Origin: Dendrobium chrysotoxum
Taxonomy: Eukaryota > Streptophyta > Magnoliopsida > Asparagales > Orchidaceae
Reading direction: 5' to 3'
Assembly: GCA_019925795.1 (NCBI GenBank)
Contig: CM034311.1
Span: 40,279,472 to 40,343,471, forward strand
Length of the DNA stretch: 64,000 nt
The translations under genes and the position numbers were made by a program. The notes under the pieces are model-generated. The model made no database searches. It saw only the letters and a program-made list of their open reading frames with translations, and was not told where the DNA came from. This document shows positions 11,321-23,640 of the stretch, one piece after another (position 1 is the stretch's first letter; each line of letters opens with the position of its first letter).

Positions 11321-12357
11321 TATACCAACAGGACAAAATCATGAGGCTCTTAGGCCAAAACAAAAAATAGCTCTATAGTTAAGAGTTTGTACTGTTACAA
11401 GAAACCTATTTATCCTATGTCTATGTATGAAAGTTTTCTATCTCAATTCTCCTATTTATTCCAACATTCTTCCGGTCGAGGCAATGAATCAAAGTAGGTT
11501 TTAATTTCACAAATGATACTGCATGAATTAAATGAAGTATGAGAGTAATTGAAAATAATTATAAATAATTTATATGCAAGTGTCTACATTATGAACAATA
11601 CACTTCATTCACATCGTAGACCCAAAATAAAGATTTTTAGCCAACAATAGATACAATTTTTCACAAATAGATTTTATTATGAACATTATAAAAACATACA
11701 AGATATAGGTGGAGAAATAATCAACCAGAATAGCATTTACAATCACCTTTAAACAACAGATGCTTTTTGGATCAAATTCTCTTAAGCTCGTTCACTCTCC
11801 ACTCTAAACTCTCACTCATTTTATTGTCTCATACAATAAAACATATGACCAACCCTCAACAAATAAAAAAGATAACTATTAATACTAAGTACAAAAATTA
11901 AGACTGGCGCCACTATGCTTGAGAGTTAGGCGACGTGGTGTTACAATAATGAGCCAGCACCTCAGCGCACAGTTTTTGGTGGCTGCAACGTTGGGCTGAA
12001 CCGGTGCGATGCTTCGAAAGTTAATTGTTCTAACTCTTAAGCCATGACGCTGAGGATGATTTTGGCCCCGAGCGCCACCATTATGTTGCAATGTTGAACT
12101 AGATCTTGCGTAGCGGCGCTCAAAGGTTCGGTGGCGTGGCTTTGCCAATTTACAGAGATTCAACCGGCTCTGGTGCTCCAAAAGTGGTGCTGGGGCTTTG
12201 ATAGCGCTTCGATGATGGGTGTATGGGGGCTGTAATGCTAGAGCCAATTTCCAATTTTTAGCTGTTTTTGCTTTAAAATTCCTTTACAATATCAACTAAA
12301 AAGACAATTTAATTGGGATTAAAAGCACAAAATAATAAAATAAAAATTTGCTTAACA

Positions 12358-12371
12358 AATTTCTCCCAGTT
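12358..12371 (-). other. Polypurine tract of the Ty3/gypsy element
   Basis: On the minus strand CTGGGAGAAATT directly precedes the LTR start TGTTAAG, and GATGACAAGCAATAG lies just upstream. That order is characteristic of plant Ty3/gypsy elements at the 3' LTR junction. Confidence 0.7.
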
Positions 12372-13740
12372 TCAGCTATTGCTTGTCATCAAGCAATGTG
12401 ATTGCACCTTTGATTTAATTCATCTTTCCTTATATAATTACATGTTAGAAATGATCAAATGTAGGAAAATATTCCACTAATTGATGTTAATTGTAAAGAG
12501 TTAAAGGTTGATAATTTTAGTTAAAGCAATCATTAAACAAATATCCTAAGAATCATTTTCATTAATATCCATATTAAATTCATCTACTACTTATGTTTGT
12601 GCAGTTGTTGATTACATAGTTAAGTTAAAATGATTTATCATTTAGGAATTTTCATGCTGCAGTTAACTTTCTTTATTCATTTATAAGCATCAATATATTT
12701 TAGGTTACTTACACTTCCCTTATTTAATTTAGTATCACATCTTTAGGGATTAAGCTCTCAGGTATCAATTTTTGAGGTTCAATACTCATTATCTTTCTAG
12801 ATTTTTGTTTCTTTTCTTTTCTTCTTTTTCTCATTTTATTTTATCTTTCAGAGTATCTTAATAATAATGTTGAATACATGAATGCTTTGTCCCATCAAGT
12901 AACCTAAATTTGATTTAATTTAGGATTGTAATAAGACTTCCCAATGCCATCCTTAATTTATAAAGGGTTTTGAAAATTAATCAGAGTATTATCTTTTATA
13001 AATTTAGTCAATCAATTTATTTCGAGTAGTCAAGTATTTTTGTGTGTGAGTAGTTGAATTCAATAAGAAGTATTAACTTAAATGATTTAATTTGTTATTT
13101 TAAGGTTATTCTAAATTGTAATTATTTTCCTTTACTCATTCATTTAAGCAATTATAATGTGATATTTTCCTTATTTTTAATCAAATTGATTGCAAATTTT
13201 ATACTAGTAAATGAATATCCAATAGTATAATTGTAGTAATGGTAAGGATCAATCAATACTTAAGTATGAAGGAGATTGGAAATAGAATAAAAACATTAAG
13301 TGAAAACTATAACAACAGTAAACTTTATAAGCGCAATAGTGTACAAAATGTAATATATAATAACATAACTACTTAAAACTAATCTAATACCAAACAAACA
13401 CATAGCAAAATTGGGTTGCCTCCCAAACAACACTAAGTTTATAATTTCAGCCAGGCTTTATCAAATTACTCATTTAGGCTCGTTCACATCATTATGCTCC
13501 TCAATTTTTGATTACTCTACTGCTTTCCTTTATTGTTGGGGTTGATTTCAGTGTTACTAGGCAAAACACCATGGGGTCTACTATTAAAAAATTTGCTAGC
13601 TATCCTAATTAATTTATCAAATTTCTAATTGCAGCAGCTTCACTTTATAATTGATTCCATATCCAAAGTACTAAACCTTTCAAAGGTGATTTTTTTTCTT
13701 AAATTGATTATTCTGATTAAATTTTGGGGGATAATAAGGT
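12372..13740 (-). other. Non-coding interior of the Ty3/gypsy element
   Basis: AT-rich, no open frames. Contains GGGTTGCCTCCCAAACAACAC near 13414, a sequence commonly found in the spacer of plant gypsy elements. There is no trace of pol, which should occupy this interval in an autonomous element. Confidence 0.6.
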
Positions 13741-13753
13741 CTAGGGTTAACTA

Positions 13754-14900
13754 CTAATTCTGAGAAGGATTCCAAATTCCTACATGGTTGGATTGACTCA
13801 CATTCGACTGATTTTCACCTTGATTTTTATTACTCCAACTCAAATTAGGGTTGTACCTCCAACCTAGATTATATGTATTATTTGAGTAGGGTTTATTCTG
13901 TCTTTTAATCATATTCACATTCTCTACCTCTTGTACGTTAAGATAACTGGAAGGATTAAACAGACACTCCTCTAAAGGCACATGTGATCCTAAGGCTGTA
14001 CTGTGACACCTCTAGGTTCAGCATTTAGTTTTACCCATTTTGATTCGATTGAAAAAAGCTGACAATCGCAAGAGAGAGAAAGAAGAGCTTCGGATAGGAA
14101 AAATGTGATTTTGAGCCGCTTCTGACCATTTTTAGCCATCAGGCTAGTTGAGAAAATTGTCCGAATTGAGGTAGGTCTGTACTCTTTTTTCTTTCATTTT
14201 AATGAATAAATAAATAGTGTGGATGAGTTTGTTTCAGTATATGAATACTTAGTAGTTATGTAGTTGTAATTTATTTAAAATAAATATTGAAGAGAATCTG
14301 AAATATTTCAAAACTAGATCTTGGGATTTTCTTGTCATAGCTCAACACGATAGGACATGTCCTGATCGGGTTAGGTTGTGATATGTACTAACGCTAAATT
14401 GCCTAATTTTTTAGACATGGCCACTACATGGGCAGTTAAATAGAAAGAGCATTCGACTCATTAGCAATAACTTTCCTCTTAGGATCATCATATAAGAATG
14501 GCCATTGGAAATTTATTTGTTGTCATTTCCTTTTATCAAGGCATAGCCTAATAAAAAGACTTTGACATAAAAAATTCTCCAGTTGTCGCATCAATTATAG
14601 ACCGAAGGATCCTACAAGTTCATTATAAAAGATTTGAATCACCAACCAATCAGGCAAAGCATGGTGAGGGAACTTTCTAAGCATCTCCTTAAATCATTTC
14701 CAACTCTCATAAATTGACTCTCCATACAATTGGAAAAAAAAGAAGTGACATCATTTTTATGCTTGGTTGTTTTTAAAGGTGGGAAGTACTTTGCTAGGAA
14801 TTTATGGGCTAACTCGTTCCAAGTGGTTCTAGAGCATGGGGGTAAGAAATTTGACCACATTTTACTTTATCCCTTAGTGAAAAAAGCAAACAAACAAAGT
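13754..14900 (-). pseudogene. Broken gag of the Ty3/gypsy element
   Basis: Read right to left. 14860-14639 encodes TTWNELAHKFLAKYFPP and related residues, matching the plant retrotransposon gag domain (usual form WDELAQKFLAKFFPP). The frame then continues brokenly through LVIQIFYNELVGSF (usual QTFYNGL) near 14600. 13981-13754 holds NKPYSNNTYNLGWRYNPNLS, matching the NPYSNTYNPGWRNHPNFSW segment before the usual zinc knuckle. Stops and frame changes separate these blocks, and a 382-bp solo LTR at 14002-14383 splits the gene. It cannot make a capsid protein. Confidence 0.85.
14002..14383 (+). mobile_element. 382-bp solo LTR inserted in gag
   Basis: Begins TGTGACACCTC and ends GGTTGTGATA (expected final CA now TA), flanked on both sides by TGTAC (13997-14001 and 14384-14388), a perfect 5-bp target duplication. 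The gag homology resumes on both sides. No internal coding region. Confidence 0.7.
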
Positions 14901-15440
14901 CTAATGACATCATAATTGACTTCATTATACTTGAATGCTGCACAGATCTCCAAGAAACTGGCTAAATATAAGTTTGGGTCCTCAATAGTAGTTCCCCCAA
15001 ACTGTGAATTTTGAACCATTGAATAATTATGGGTTTCAACTCAAAGTTATTAGCTGATGATTGTCAGTTGATACTTTGATGGATTCCATCTACTAAGAGA
15101 TTGGAATACTCCCCTAAGAGGTTTGGGTTGGTCCTATTCTAGGTTTAATTTGACCATTTTTAATGCTAAAATCTTTTTAATTTTTAAAATTTTTGTAAGG
15201 GTCCTTTCTAACTCAAATCCAAACACTAAGGGTCCCTTACTGGATCTACTAAGCATACACAAACAAATACACAAATGATGAAATGCAAGTAAAAGTAAAT
15301 AACAAGAAGTCTAAAAATGGAGAAAGTACATAAGTTACAGGATAACAAATGCAACTAATCAATGAAAAATTAAACAAAACAAGCAGGATTAAAAATGCCA
15401 TTTTAAAATAATATTAAAAAATAATAGAAGATACAAATTG

Positions 15441-15460
15441 GTTCCCCAAAAATGGTGCCA
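15441..15460 (-). other. Primer-binding site, tRNA-Asp type
   Basis: Minus-strand TGGCACCATTTTTGGGGAAC lies a few bases inside the 5' LTR end. It corresponds to the plant tRNA-Asp complement TGGCGCCGTTGCCGGGGA, with most differences being C-to-T or G-to-A at CG or CNG sites, as expected of methylated, decaying DNA. Confidence 0.75.
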
Positions 15461-15466
15461 GAAACT

Positions 15467-18400
15467 TGATGGTGCGTGAGCATGGTTAATTGACCACCTA
15501 GCATAGTGATACAACTAGTGCAAGCTACGTAAATACACGTGTCGATTAAGTAATATAGTGGATGAGAAGGAGTGTCATCCCACGAGAAAAAATTATATCC
15601 TTTAATGTCTCTACTACAATGTACTCAAGTAACATGATTATTCTACTGAATCTAATTGAAGGTGAGGTTTTATAATCTACTCAAAATGCTAAAAAGGTCA
15701 AGTACTCAGAATAAAAGATGTCTTAGACTCATGATAATAAATGTTGCAGTATTTTTCAAAGTAAACTCATCGAAGTTTATTGTGAATCAGAGCATATACA
15801 CCCTTAGATATCTGTCGAGCTTGTAAGGATGTAAAATAAGGTTCTCACCTTATTACAGTGATTTTATCTCCATAGACTCTAGAAATTTATTCATCCAATA
15901 TCTAGGTATAAAAAATTTTATCTCAATTCTCCTATTTGTTCTAACATTTCTCTGTTAAGGTAATGAATCATACTAGGTTTTAATTTCACACACACATGGG
16001 CATTATATGAATTAAATGAAGTATGAGAGTAACTGAGAACAACCATAAAAAATTTCATATGCAAGAGTCTATAATATGAACAATACACTTCATTCATATC
16101 ATTAGCCCAAAACATAGATTTTAAGCTAGCCATAGAAATGATTTTCCACAAAATAAATTCTATTATGAACATTATAAAAAGGTACCAGAGATTTGGTGGA
16201 GAAAATATCACCTGAAATAGCATTTACAATCATTTCTAAATAACAGATACTTCCCGGATCGAATCTCTTAAGCCCATGCCACTATTCACTTTAAACTCTT
16301 ATTCCTTTTTCTATTTTGTACAATAAAACAGACGACTAGCCCTCAACCAAATAAAAAGAAAACTATTTATATTAAGTACAAAAATTGAGATTACATAGCG
16401 GGGCTTGAGAGTTGGGGCTGCAACATTATAATAATGAACTAGCGCATTTGCGCTCAATATTTGGCTCTATTGCAGCTTTTAAAACCCAACCTGATATGAC
16501 CAAAAGAAAAAAAAAAAAACCCAACCTGATATGACCTAATATCACACAACTCATATCATGTTAGATTGTGGCAAGATTGACCCTAAGATTTGGTTGGAGA
16601 AGTACTGAAATAAAAACTTCTAATATAAAGTGAAAGTCTATTGAATCTCAAAATAATTTTTTTATATATCATCCAAAAACATATAATTTAAAGGCTATCT
16701 ATAGTAGCGCTTGCCAATAGAGAGAATAACAAAAAAAAAAAAAAACTAAGCCTATAAAAATCAAAATTAACTAAAACATTTCTACAGCACAAATTAGGGC
16801 TTACTATCCAAACTACTCAGCTTGCTCCTTTCCCTTTCCCGAGCCTGAAAATAAAAGCAAAAGTAGGGATGAGCTAACAAGGCTCAGTAGGCTATCGTAG
16901 CCTAAAACATAAATTAATAACTAAAAAAAAAACTCTGAACCGAATCATTTGCTTTATTGAATTGAATACAATTAAATAAATATAAAATTTAATTGAATTA
17001 TAAACAAACACTTCATAATGATTATCAGAATAACTTTTAAACCTTAATTTTTATACATTTAACAGAATCTCACCTCGGTTGCCCACTGACGTCGGCATAA
17101 TTGAATCGCACTTTGGCCGCCCATTGGCACCGGCATCATAACACTTCGGTACGCAACAGAATCCTACCTCAGTCGCCCACAGTCGTCGACATCACATCAT
17201 ATCACATTTTTTTCACATTTTTAATGCATTTTATTAATTAAAGCATAATTGGACTGAATTAAAAAATTACCGAATTGTCGTAACGGTAGACAATGAAAAT
17301 ACTATTGAGCAAAAATTCATAATTTCTGAATATAATCAAATTATCAGGGATTGTATAAAATATCATTTTGAAGCTTTAATTGAACTGAAGAACTATGTTT
17401 ATATATCAAATAAAACTTCTGAGTAAGAAAAAATTGCTGTTTTTTCAAAATCACTTAGTAAAAAATTTTAAAATATACTCAGAATGTTCGTAATAACACT
17501 CACTATAATATATAAAAGTTACACGGTAAAATTTTACCAAAACAAAATTATCCTTATTTTTTAGTAACGAAAATACAAATTTGATTGAAAATTAAAAAAA
17601 ATACCAAATTATTTAAAACTGAAATAAGCAAAACGTAACCTACCTCGAGACGAGTAAATTTTTCAATTGGGTTGATGAACAAAAACTGCTCTATGACCGC
17701 CAAACCCTAGCTTTTCTTCTTTTCTCTCCTCTCTTTCTTCTCATTTCCCCCAAACATTTTCTGTTACCGAAAAATGAAAGGGAAAATGTGAGTAAAGCTA
17801 TTTAATTAATCTATAATGCTTTTAAATTTTATTTTTATTTTTTATAAAATAATAATATAAAAATAGTATTATAATTATTTTGAGTATAGATTTTGTAGAA
17901 ATTCTTTTAGAGATTCAAAAAATTATAAAAAATATCAATAAAATAACTCATTTTAATTAGAAAAATATGGTGAAATGATTTACAAAATGGATGACTGACG
18001 GTCACAAAACCCCCATTTGTACCGACAGGTGCCACTTTCTTAAAGAATTTCACCAGTGCCCAAAAATTATAAAAAAATTGGGAAAGCTAAAACACAATAA
18101 TTGAGATGTTATAAAAAAGATGATTTGTGATTTAGGCCTATGAATAAATTCTTGACTATTGTAGATAAAAATATATTTTTTAAAATTTTGAATTATAACA
18201 ACAACATTTGACTAAATTGACGTGATGCTTCCAAAGTTAATTGTTCTAACTTCCTAAGCCAAGACACTAAGGGCGATTTGGCCTCACAATGCCACCATGA
18301 CGATAAATTGTTGAACTAGATCTTGCGCTGGGATGCTCCTGGTGTTGGGGCGCTTCAGATGTTGACTTTGGGGCTTTGCCAGTTTACAGAGATCCTATTG

Positions 18401-18587
18401 CCCAGGTGCTCCAAAAGCGACGTCAGAGCTTTGATAGCATTGTGACGGTGGGTGTGTGGACACTGCAGCGCTCGAGGCAATTTCTAATTTCCAACCTTTT
18501 TGCCTTAAAAATCCCTACACAACATTAACTTAAAATATATTTTTACTGGAATTTAAATAAAAAAAATAACATAAAATTCACTTAATT
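15467..18587 (-). repeat. Right (5') LTR of the Ty3/gypsy element
   Basis: Pairs with 9707-12357. About 1.38 kb of LTR sequence is interrupted at about 16477-18215 by a long repeat. The promoter would face left toward gag. Its outer part is the segment copied at 1-2424. Confidence 0.82.
16477..18215 (-). mobile_element. 1.7-kb repeat, probably a solo LTR, nested in the right LTR
   Basis: Interrupts the LTR between TATTGCAGCT and GACGTGATGCTTCC, which are contiguous in the left LTR near 11986-12015. Contains GC-richer blocks (CTCGGTTGCCCACTGACGTC near 17085), a CT-rich leader near 17705 and purine/pyrimidine tracts. No ORF. The last 600 bp match 9755-10365. Orientation is guessed from the promoter-like order. 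Confidence 0.6.
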
Positions 18588-19166
18588 GAAGGCCAAATGC
18601 AAGTGAATCTCTTATGACAAGTGTTCTATGATGTATTTGAAAATCTCTATGAAAGCAGCTTTAACAGTATATGTGATAAATTTGAAATCAAGTATACACT
18701 GAAATCCTAAAAATTACATTTTACTAGTACTTATTTATTCCTTATAAGTTACTACCTTTTAAAATTATATTTCAACTTAATATGCTAATTTGGATATTGA
18801 TATTTATGATAGGTCAGAGAAGAAAGTCTACTAAGTTGATTGTGCTCATTATCTTCTTTCTAATAATTCAGAAAAAGGAAAGGGCCCAGTAGAGTAGAAA
18901 AGTATAGAAGCAGAATCTTCTTAGTTCTAGTAACTTAAGGTATTATTTTTTTTGTAATCCAATTTTTATTTAATATGATATATAGGCAATTGGAATAACT
19001 GAAAGTGTAATCATGTTTTGATGAAATGAAATGAAAAATGTTCATATTACTTTATTATTTGGAGTTTGTAGTAGCTTTGGTTGTCTCTTTTGGTAACTGA
19101 GTTGTATAATTATAGATTTAGGATTTCAATCATTCCATTAGATCCTAGGGAATCACACATCACTTG

Positions 19167-20137
19167 AATTATCATTCTCCATTGTTTGACCACAATCATT
19201 TAATTATCGTAGCCCAATTGCCCTCATCTTATTGCCGATTATAATCATCATCATCCTTCACTATTTCCTAACATTAATTCTCAACTACAATTATAAAAGA
19301 CCAAGCTAGTATTTTCAACTTTGTATTTCTTCTCATGGAAAAGAGTAGACCTTTACAATTTTTACTTACATAGTGGATCACTTCATTTGGGCTAAGCCAT
19401 AGTTTTTCTCCCCAAAAATTTCGATATCAAAATTCTGGTGTCTTTTGTGATTTTTTTTTTTAATTTTTATAAGTGTATGATCTTCATGCAATGCTAAGAC
19501 ATAAGACTTTCTCTTTTTATCATTATAAAATTTTTATTGCACAATAGCTTGACTTCATTTATGAGAAATGCTTATAGGCTAGGAGCAATCTAAGCTATAA
19601 TCTTGAAAGATAATTCACATCAATATCCAAGATGCACCATTACTTAGGTTACCCTTTTTCATCACCAATTTATCCTGAAAGAAGTCAACAAATTTGGGGG
19701 CCCTAATTGTAGCCTTTAACAGATGTTTATGTTAACATCTTAGGCATGGTTATAGTCAGCAAATTATTTTATCCATTATTTTTTTATATTTATTTGAAAT
19801 TTTTCTTGATGACTATCTTTTCGAACTTCATATATTTTTTTTTGGGGAGTATGATTAAACAACAGAAAGAACACATGATATTCCTAGAAGACATACTGGT
19901 AAGGAAACCTTGATGGGAAGCTAATATTGGACAGGAACCTCACTTGAAAGATCAACTCAGGGAATGTGATATACATGATCACCACTCTAATTGTCTAGAA
20001 GGCACCCTTATTAAGGAAGCCTCGATGAAAAGTTAGCATTGGATAGTTCCTTAACTAAAAAACCATCATTAGTGCAAGTAGTTAAGATAGCCTCCACTTA
20101 TCTAAATTCAAAGAAAATATAAGCCTCAGAATAGATT

Positions 20138-20202
<65 letters not shown>

Positions 20203-21206
20203 CTAAAATCCTTAAAAAAGCCTTCAAAAATATAAGTTCTTAGTTATCTAACAATAAAAAAATAGAAGCTTCAAAAGGTACATATTTTCAACCAGCCAAA
20301 AATCTCAAATGGAATAAGCCCTAGAAGATACATATATTTATTCATCTAAAAATTTTAGAAGGCGCCATATTTCATTCATTTAAAAAGCTTATAAGGCATA
20401 AGCCTTAATTATACATAATTATTTTCATATTAAGAATATATACTGATCTTTATTACAAATTCTTCTATACCCAAAATATGAGAATATTTGATTTGAATTA
20501 AAATGGGTGTAAATTATTTCAAATGCAGCGGTTTTGAAAATATTAGTGTTTGGCTTGAAGTAAAAGAAACAGAGAGTAAAAAATTTAAGTATTTGAAACT
20601 CACCTTCTAGTTCCGTTTTTATGTATTTGAAAATCGTTAGATTTGACCTATTTTCAAATACACTATAAATTCTTTGACATTGCCTCCATCACCTGCCACA
20701 GTTTCCCACTGCTGCTTATCGCCGCCACCACTGGCCACTGGCTACCACAATTATTGGGCTTTGCACTGCATTTATTTTATTTTAAGCTAGATAAAAAATT
20801 ATTAATTCCATTTATTTTACATTCATCCAAAAAATTCTAAAATATTTCAAGTGCATTACATTTCTTTTCTTTTTTAAGCAAACCACAAGGCCCTTTAGAC
20901 ATATTATAAAGTCTCAAAGATATCTATAGGGCATACTTCCCTGTTAAGAGTAAGTTCACAAAAATTTTGATCGCTTTTACATGCAAATTGAGAGTTTATA
21001 AATTATCAGCATCACTTCTAATAATTCAATTACAAGAAACCATTGAAATTTATACAAAAATAAATATACATTCAAGGGCTAAGGATTCTTATTTTAAGTC
21101 AGAAGTAAACTCACTAGACCTACATCTCAACACATTCTTCACCACCACCGATGCTAATGCTTGATATGATTAATGTTGACACTTGGGGCCAATACCAAGA
21201 TTAGAT
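19167..21206. other. AT-rich intergenic DNA
   Basis: No gene is recognised. A (TA)n tract lies at 20141-20200. 20470-20840 resembles 34280-34600 and 63640-64000 (AT-rich flanks around a GCC/CAC-rich centre) and is probably a shared non-autonomous repeat. Confidence 0.5.
20141..20200. repeat. (TA)n microsatellite
   Basis: About 30 uninterrupted TA units. Confidence 0.95.
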
Positions 21207-21209
21207 TTA

Positions 21210-21317
21210 GGCTTTATTTGGACGGTTTTCTTCTTGCTTTCTAGAACAGCTTTTCAAGAAATTTTTATACTAGAAAGCTGTTTTAAAAGTTGTACGAAAG
21301 CTGTCCCAAACGAAACC
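21210..21317. mobile_element. Tourist-like MITE copy A
   Basis: Starts GGCTTTATTTGGACGG and ends CTGTCCCAAACGAAACC, with TTA on both sides (21207-21209, 21318-21320). Nearly the whole 108 bp can fold on itself. Terminal GGCTTCGTTTGGG and TTA duplication fit the PIF/Harbinger superfamily. Confidence 0.8.
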
Positions 21318-21333
21318 TTAAGCTCCATCTTTA

Positions 21334-21455
21334 AGCTTTGTTTGGAATGACTTTTTTATTGCTTCTTAAAGCAATTTTCTACCACAGAAAAAATTAATTT
21401 TTGTACTAAAAAGCTATTTTAAGAAGTAATAAGAAAACCATCCCAAATGAAGTCT
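21334..21455. mobile_element. Tourist-like MITE copy B
   Basis: AGCTTTGTTTGGAATGAC to CCATCCCAAATGAAGTCT, the same family as the copy 16 bp upstream and in the same inverted-repeat layout. Confidence 0.7.
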
Positions 21456-21737
21456 CGGTGATACCAAAAATATAAAAAAATCATATGAAATTAGCTTAAA
21501 GATTATGAGAAAAGAAGATAGAAAAAATATGCAAGTAACGTAAAAATTATGAATGGATGCAGATCAACGAATTATTTTTTCAAAGAAAAAAAAAGGCTAG
21601 AAAATACCCTCGTCTAATATCTCAAAGAAAATTTTTGCAATGATTATGTAGTGCAGGAATTCTCGACTAACATCCACTCAAGAATTAAAAAAAAAAACTA
21701 CACCATGAAAAATTTTAAACCTTTCGTGAAGAAATTA

Positions 21738-22723
21738 AATATTGTTGCGGACTCAAATATATGCGGCGATAGAGTTTAATTTTTCGTCTCAGCGTTATAC
21801 GTATGTCCAGCACACAAACACCACAGAAATAGTAACACCAAGATTTTTACTTGGAAAATCCTGGAAAGGGAAAAAATCATGGGGCCACGCCCAGTTGAAA
21901 GAGTTCCACTAGTGTTGTTTGAAATACAGGAGACTGATTTGTCCTTGAAATTCAGAAAGATCAGATTACAATGAGTACTGAAAATTAATTACAAGGCCCA
22001 GCAGAGTTTTGACGTCACTCGGGTGTCCGGCAGAATTCCGGTGTTACTTGAAAGTTGAGCAGAATTACGTCGTTATTCTGGCGTCGGGCCGAGCTCCGGA
22101 GTGCTTCGGGCGCCCAGTGGTGTTCCGGCAATGTTCCGGTGGTGTTCTGGCGGTGATCGAGGAGGAGCTATTCCCTTATAGACTTCTCTTCTCTTCTTCT
22201 TCCCTTCTTCTCTTCTTGGCTTAGGTCCCTCCTTAAGAGAAATGAGGGGCTATTTATAGTTTTTCTGGAGTGACATAGCCCTTAAATAGATGAGGGATCA
22301 GGGGCAAATAAGGAGTGATCTGGATGAACGGCTGATATTGAATCCCTTGATCGTAAACCGTTTATTGAGCATTTTAAGGTCTTAATGGTATCAGAATTCT
22401 GTGATCTTAGGCTCGTTGGATTTGTCTCGTCGAGCCGCTCGATTCGACTATAAGCTCGTCAAAATCGGAGACCGTTTGGTAACTCAAATTGCTGTTCGAG
22501 GCTTCCAACAACGCTTCGGATACTTGGTTTGGACTCATTTAGGCTCGGATTGAGTCGAATTTGGTGTCGTTGGGTACGTATTTCAGAGACGCTCAGTTCG
22601 ACTATAAGCTGGCTGAAATCGGAGTTTAAATGGTCTCCGAATTAATTTTTGAAGTTTCCAACTTGAGTTTTTTCTCGAGATTCGTGCCCGATCAAGATAA
22701 TTTTTTGGTGATATATCAAATAT
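21738..22723 (-). mobile_element. Intact solo LTR, family TGATATATCA, copy 1
   Basis: LTR 21743-22718, 976 bp, between perfect AATAT duplications (21738-21742, 22719-22723). On the minus strand it runs from TGATATATCA to CCGCAACA. TATAAATA is at 22258-22251. Downstream are a GC-rich CCGGxxxTCxGGCG-like minisatellite (about 22000-22160) and the CACGCCCAGTT to CTTGGTGTT leader typical of Ty1/copia LTRs. No internal region remains, so it arose by recombination between the two LTRs of a full element. Confidence 0.9.
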
Positions 22724-22789
22724 AAAGGGGTTTAGATCTTGACTTTAAATTAGAGAGATATTAGAGATATGAAAAACTCTTGAGCTCTA

Positions 22790-23640
22790 CTTAATATTCG
22801 ATGTTAATGGTCATTGCTAGCAATTGATCACATCACCCAACTATCATTATTCGACTGTTGTCGTCAATCTGACATTGCTTGTTAGTTATCACTTGATTCT
22901 TGTTGCCATAATGTTATCGCCAAAGTGCCATCATCTAATCATTATCGTCTGATTATGATCTCCTAACCACCGTTACTAGACTATGGTCTCCTGACCAACT
23001 TATTGTATTGTCTTTATTGCTAATAATGTTGATGCACACTATCGTCTATATGATAAATGCATGTTGTTGACACAAACATCAATGCCCACCGAATTTATTG
23101 CCCACCATCATCAATAATGTCATTGTATGCGATCACATATAAGTCTAACGTGCTCTATTAACACAAATGTTGATACCAATCAACTTCGTACCCCACCGTC
23201 ATGAATAGTGTCGATATATCTCATTACCTATAAGATTGATGCAAGCCTTCAACACAAATTTTGACATCCACCGACTTTGTTGCTCATCATAACTAACATA
23301 ATCAAATTTGCCTATAAAAATGATGTGCACCATCAAACACAAATAGTACTAATAATGTCTATGTCGTCGTTGAAATTGATGCACATCATTGGCGCAAATG
23401 TCTATGTATGCGTACTTCATTACTCGTCGCCACCATTAACATCAATGCCTTTATAATTGATGCATACCATTGATACAAATGCCAATGCCCATTGACTATG
23501 TCACCCACCATTAAACGTTGGCTCCCGCCATCGCTTATAAGGCCGATGAACGTCTTTGACACCATCATTAACACACATCATGCCTTATCACCAGCTGTCA
23601 CCAATAACGTTGATGAATGCCATCGCCATTTTTTAAATTC
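22790..23640 (+). repeat. Degenerate repeat array, probable old LTR remnant
   Basis: 22840-23000 has the CCATCGTCxGACCACT-like motif of the neighbouring LTR family in plus orientation. 23030-23640 is an imperfect tandem array of roughly 100-120 bp units sharing GATGCACACCAT, ACACAAATGT and CCCACCGACTTTGTTGCCCA. A single similar unit occurs near 46915-46985. Short open frames here are by-products. Confidence 0.5.

Larger units (their letters stand above)
10735..11399 (+). mobile_element. Cassandra-type TRIM retrotransposon with 5S-like LTRs
   Basis: Two direct repeats, 10735-10955 and 11180-11399, start TATGAAACCC/TGTAAAATCC and both end CTGTTACA. After the first comes AATTGATATTGGAG, a decayed tRNA-Met primer site (family form TTGGTATCAGAGC); before the second is the purine tract GTGGGAAAGAT. 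Each LTR contains a 5S rRNA-like block. Total 665 bp with no coding capacity. This is the diagnostic architecture of Cassandra, an established plant TRIM family that carries 5S rRNA sequence in its LTRs. Flanks AAAAA and AGAAA may be a degraded target duplication. It interrupts the left LTR between bases adjacent in the right LTR near 15887. Confidence 0.85.
9707..12357 (-). repeat. Left (3') LTR of the Ty3/gypsy element
   Basis: Pairs with 15467-18587. Its 2651 bp include two later insertions: a repeat fragment at about 9755-10365 and the Cassandra element at 10735-11399. Without them it is about 1.4 kb. 11674-12340 aligns well with 16161-16475 plus 18220-18580. Confidence 0.85.
9702..18592 (-). 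mobile_element. Non-autonomous gag-only Ty3/gypsy LTR retrotransposon
   Basis: A complete but decayed element reading right to left. LTRs are 9707-12357 (3' LTR) and 15467-18587 (5' LTR). Both begin TGATGGTGCxxGTG on the plus strand; the left one ends CTTAACA and the right one CTTAATT. Flanks GAAGA (9702-9706) and GAAGG (18588-18592) look like a 5-bp target duplication with one change. Between the LTRs are only about 3.1 kb: a primer site at 15441, broken gag, the IGGLPPK-type GGGTTGCCTCCCAA block near 13412 and a polypurine tract at 12358. No protease, reverse transcriptase, RNase H or integrase is present, so any movement depended on a partner. The LTRs differ widely and carry separate insertions, so the element is old. 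Confidence 0.85.

Noticed and set aside
11885..12247. 120-codon minus-strand ORF
   Set aside because: Lies in the left LTR of the Ty3/gypsy element, has no known domain, and the equivalent part of the right LTR is not open.
22009..22224. 71-codon plus-strand ORF
   Set aside because: Falls in the minisatellite and leader of solo LTR copy 1.
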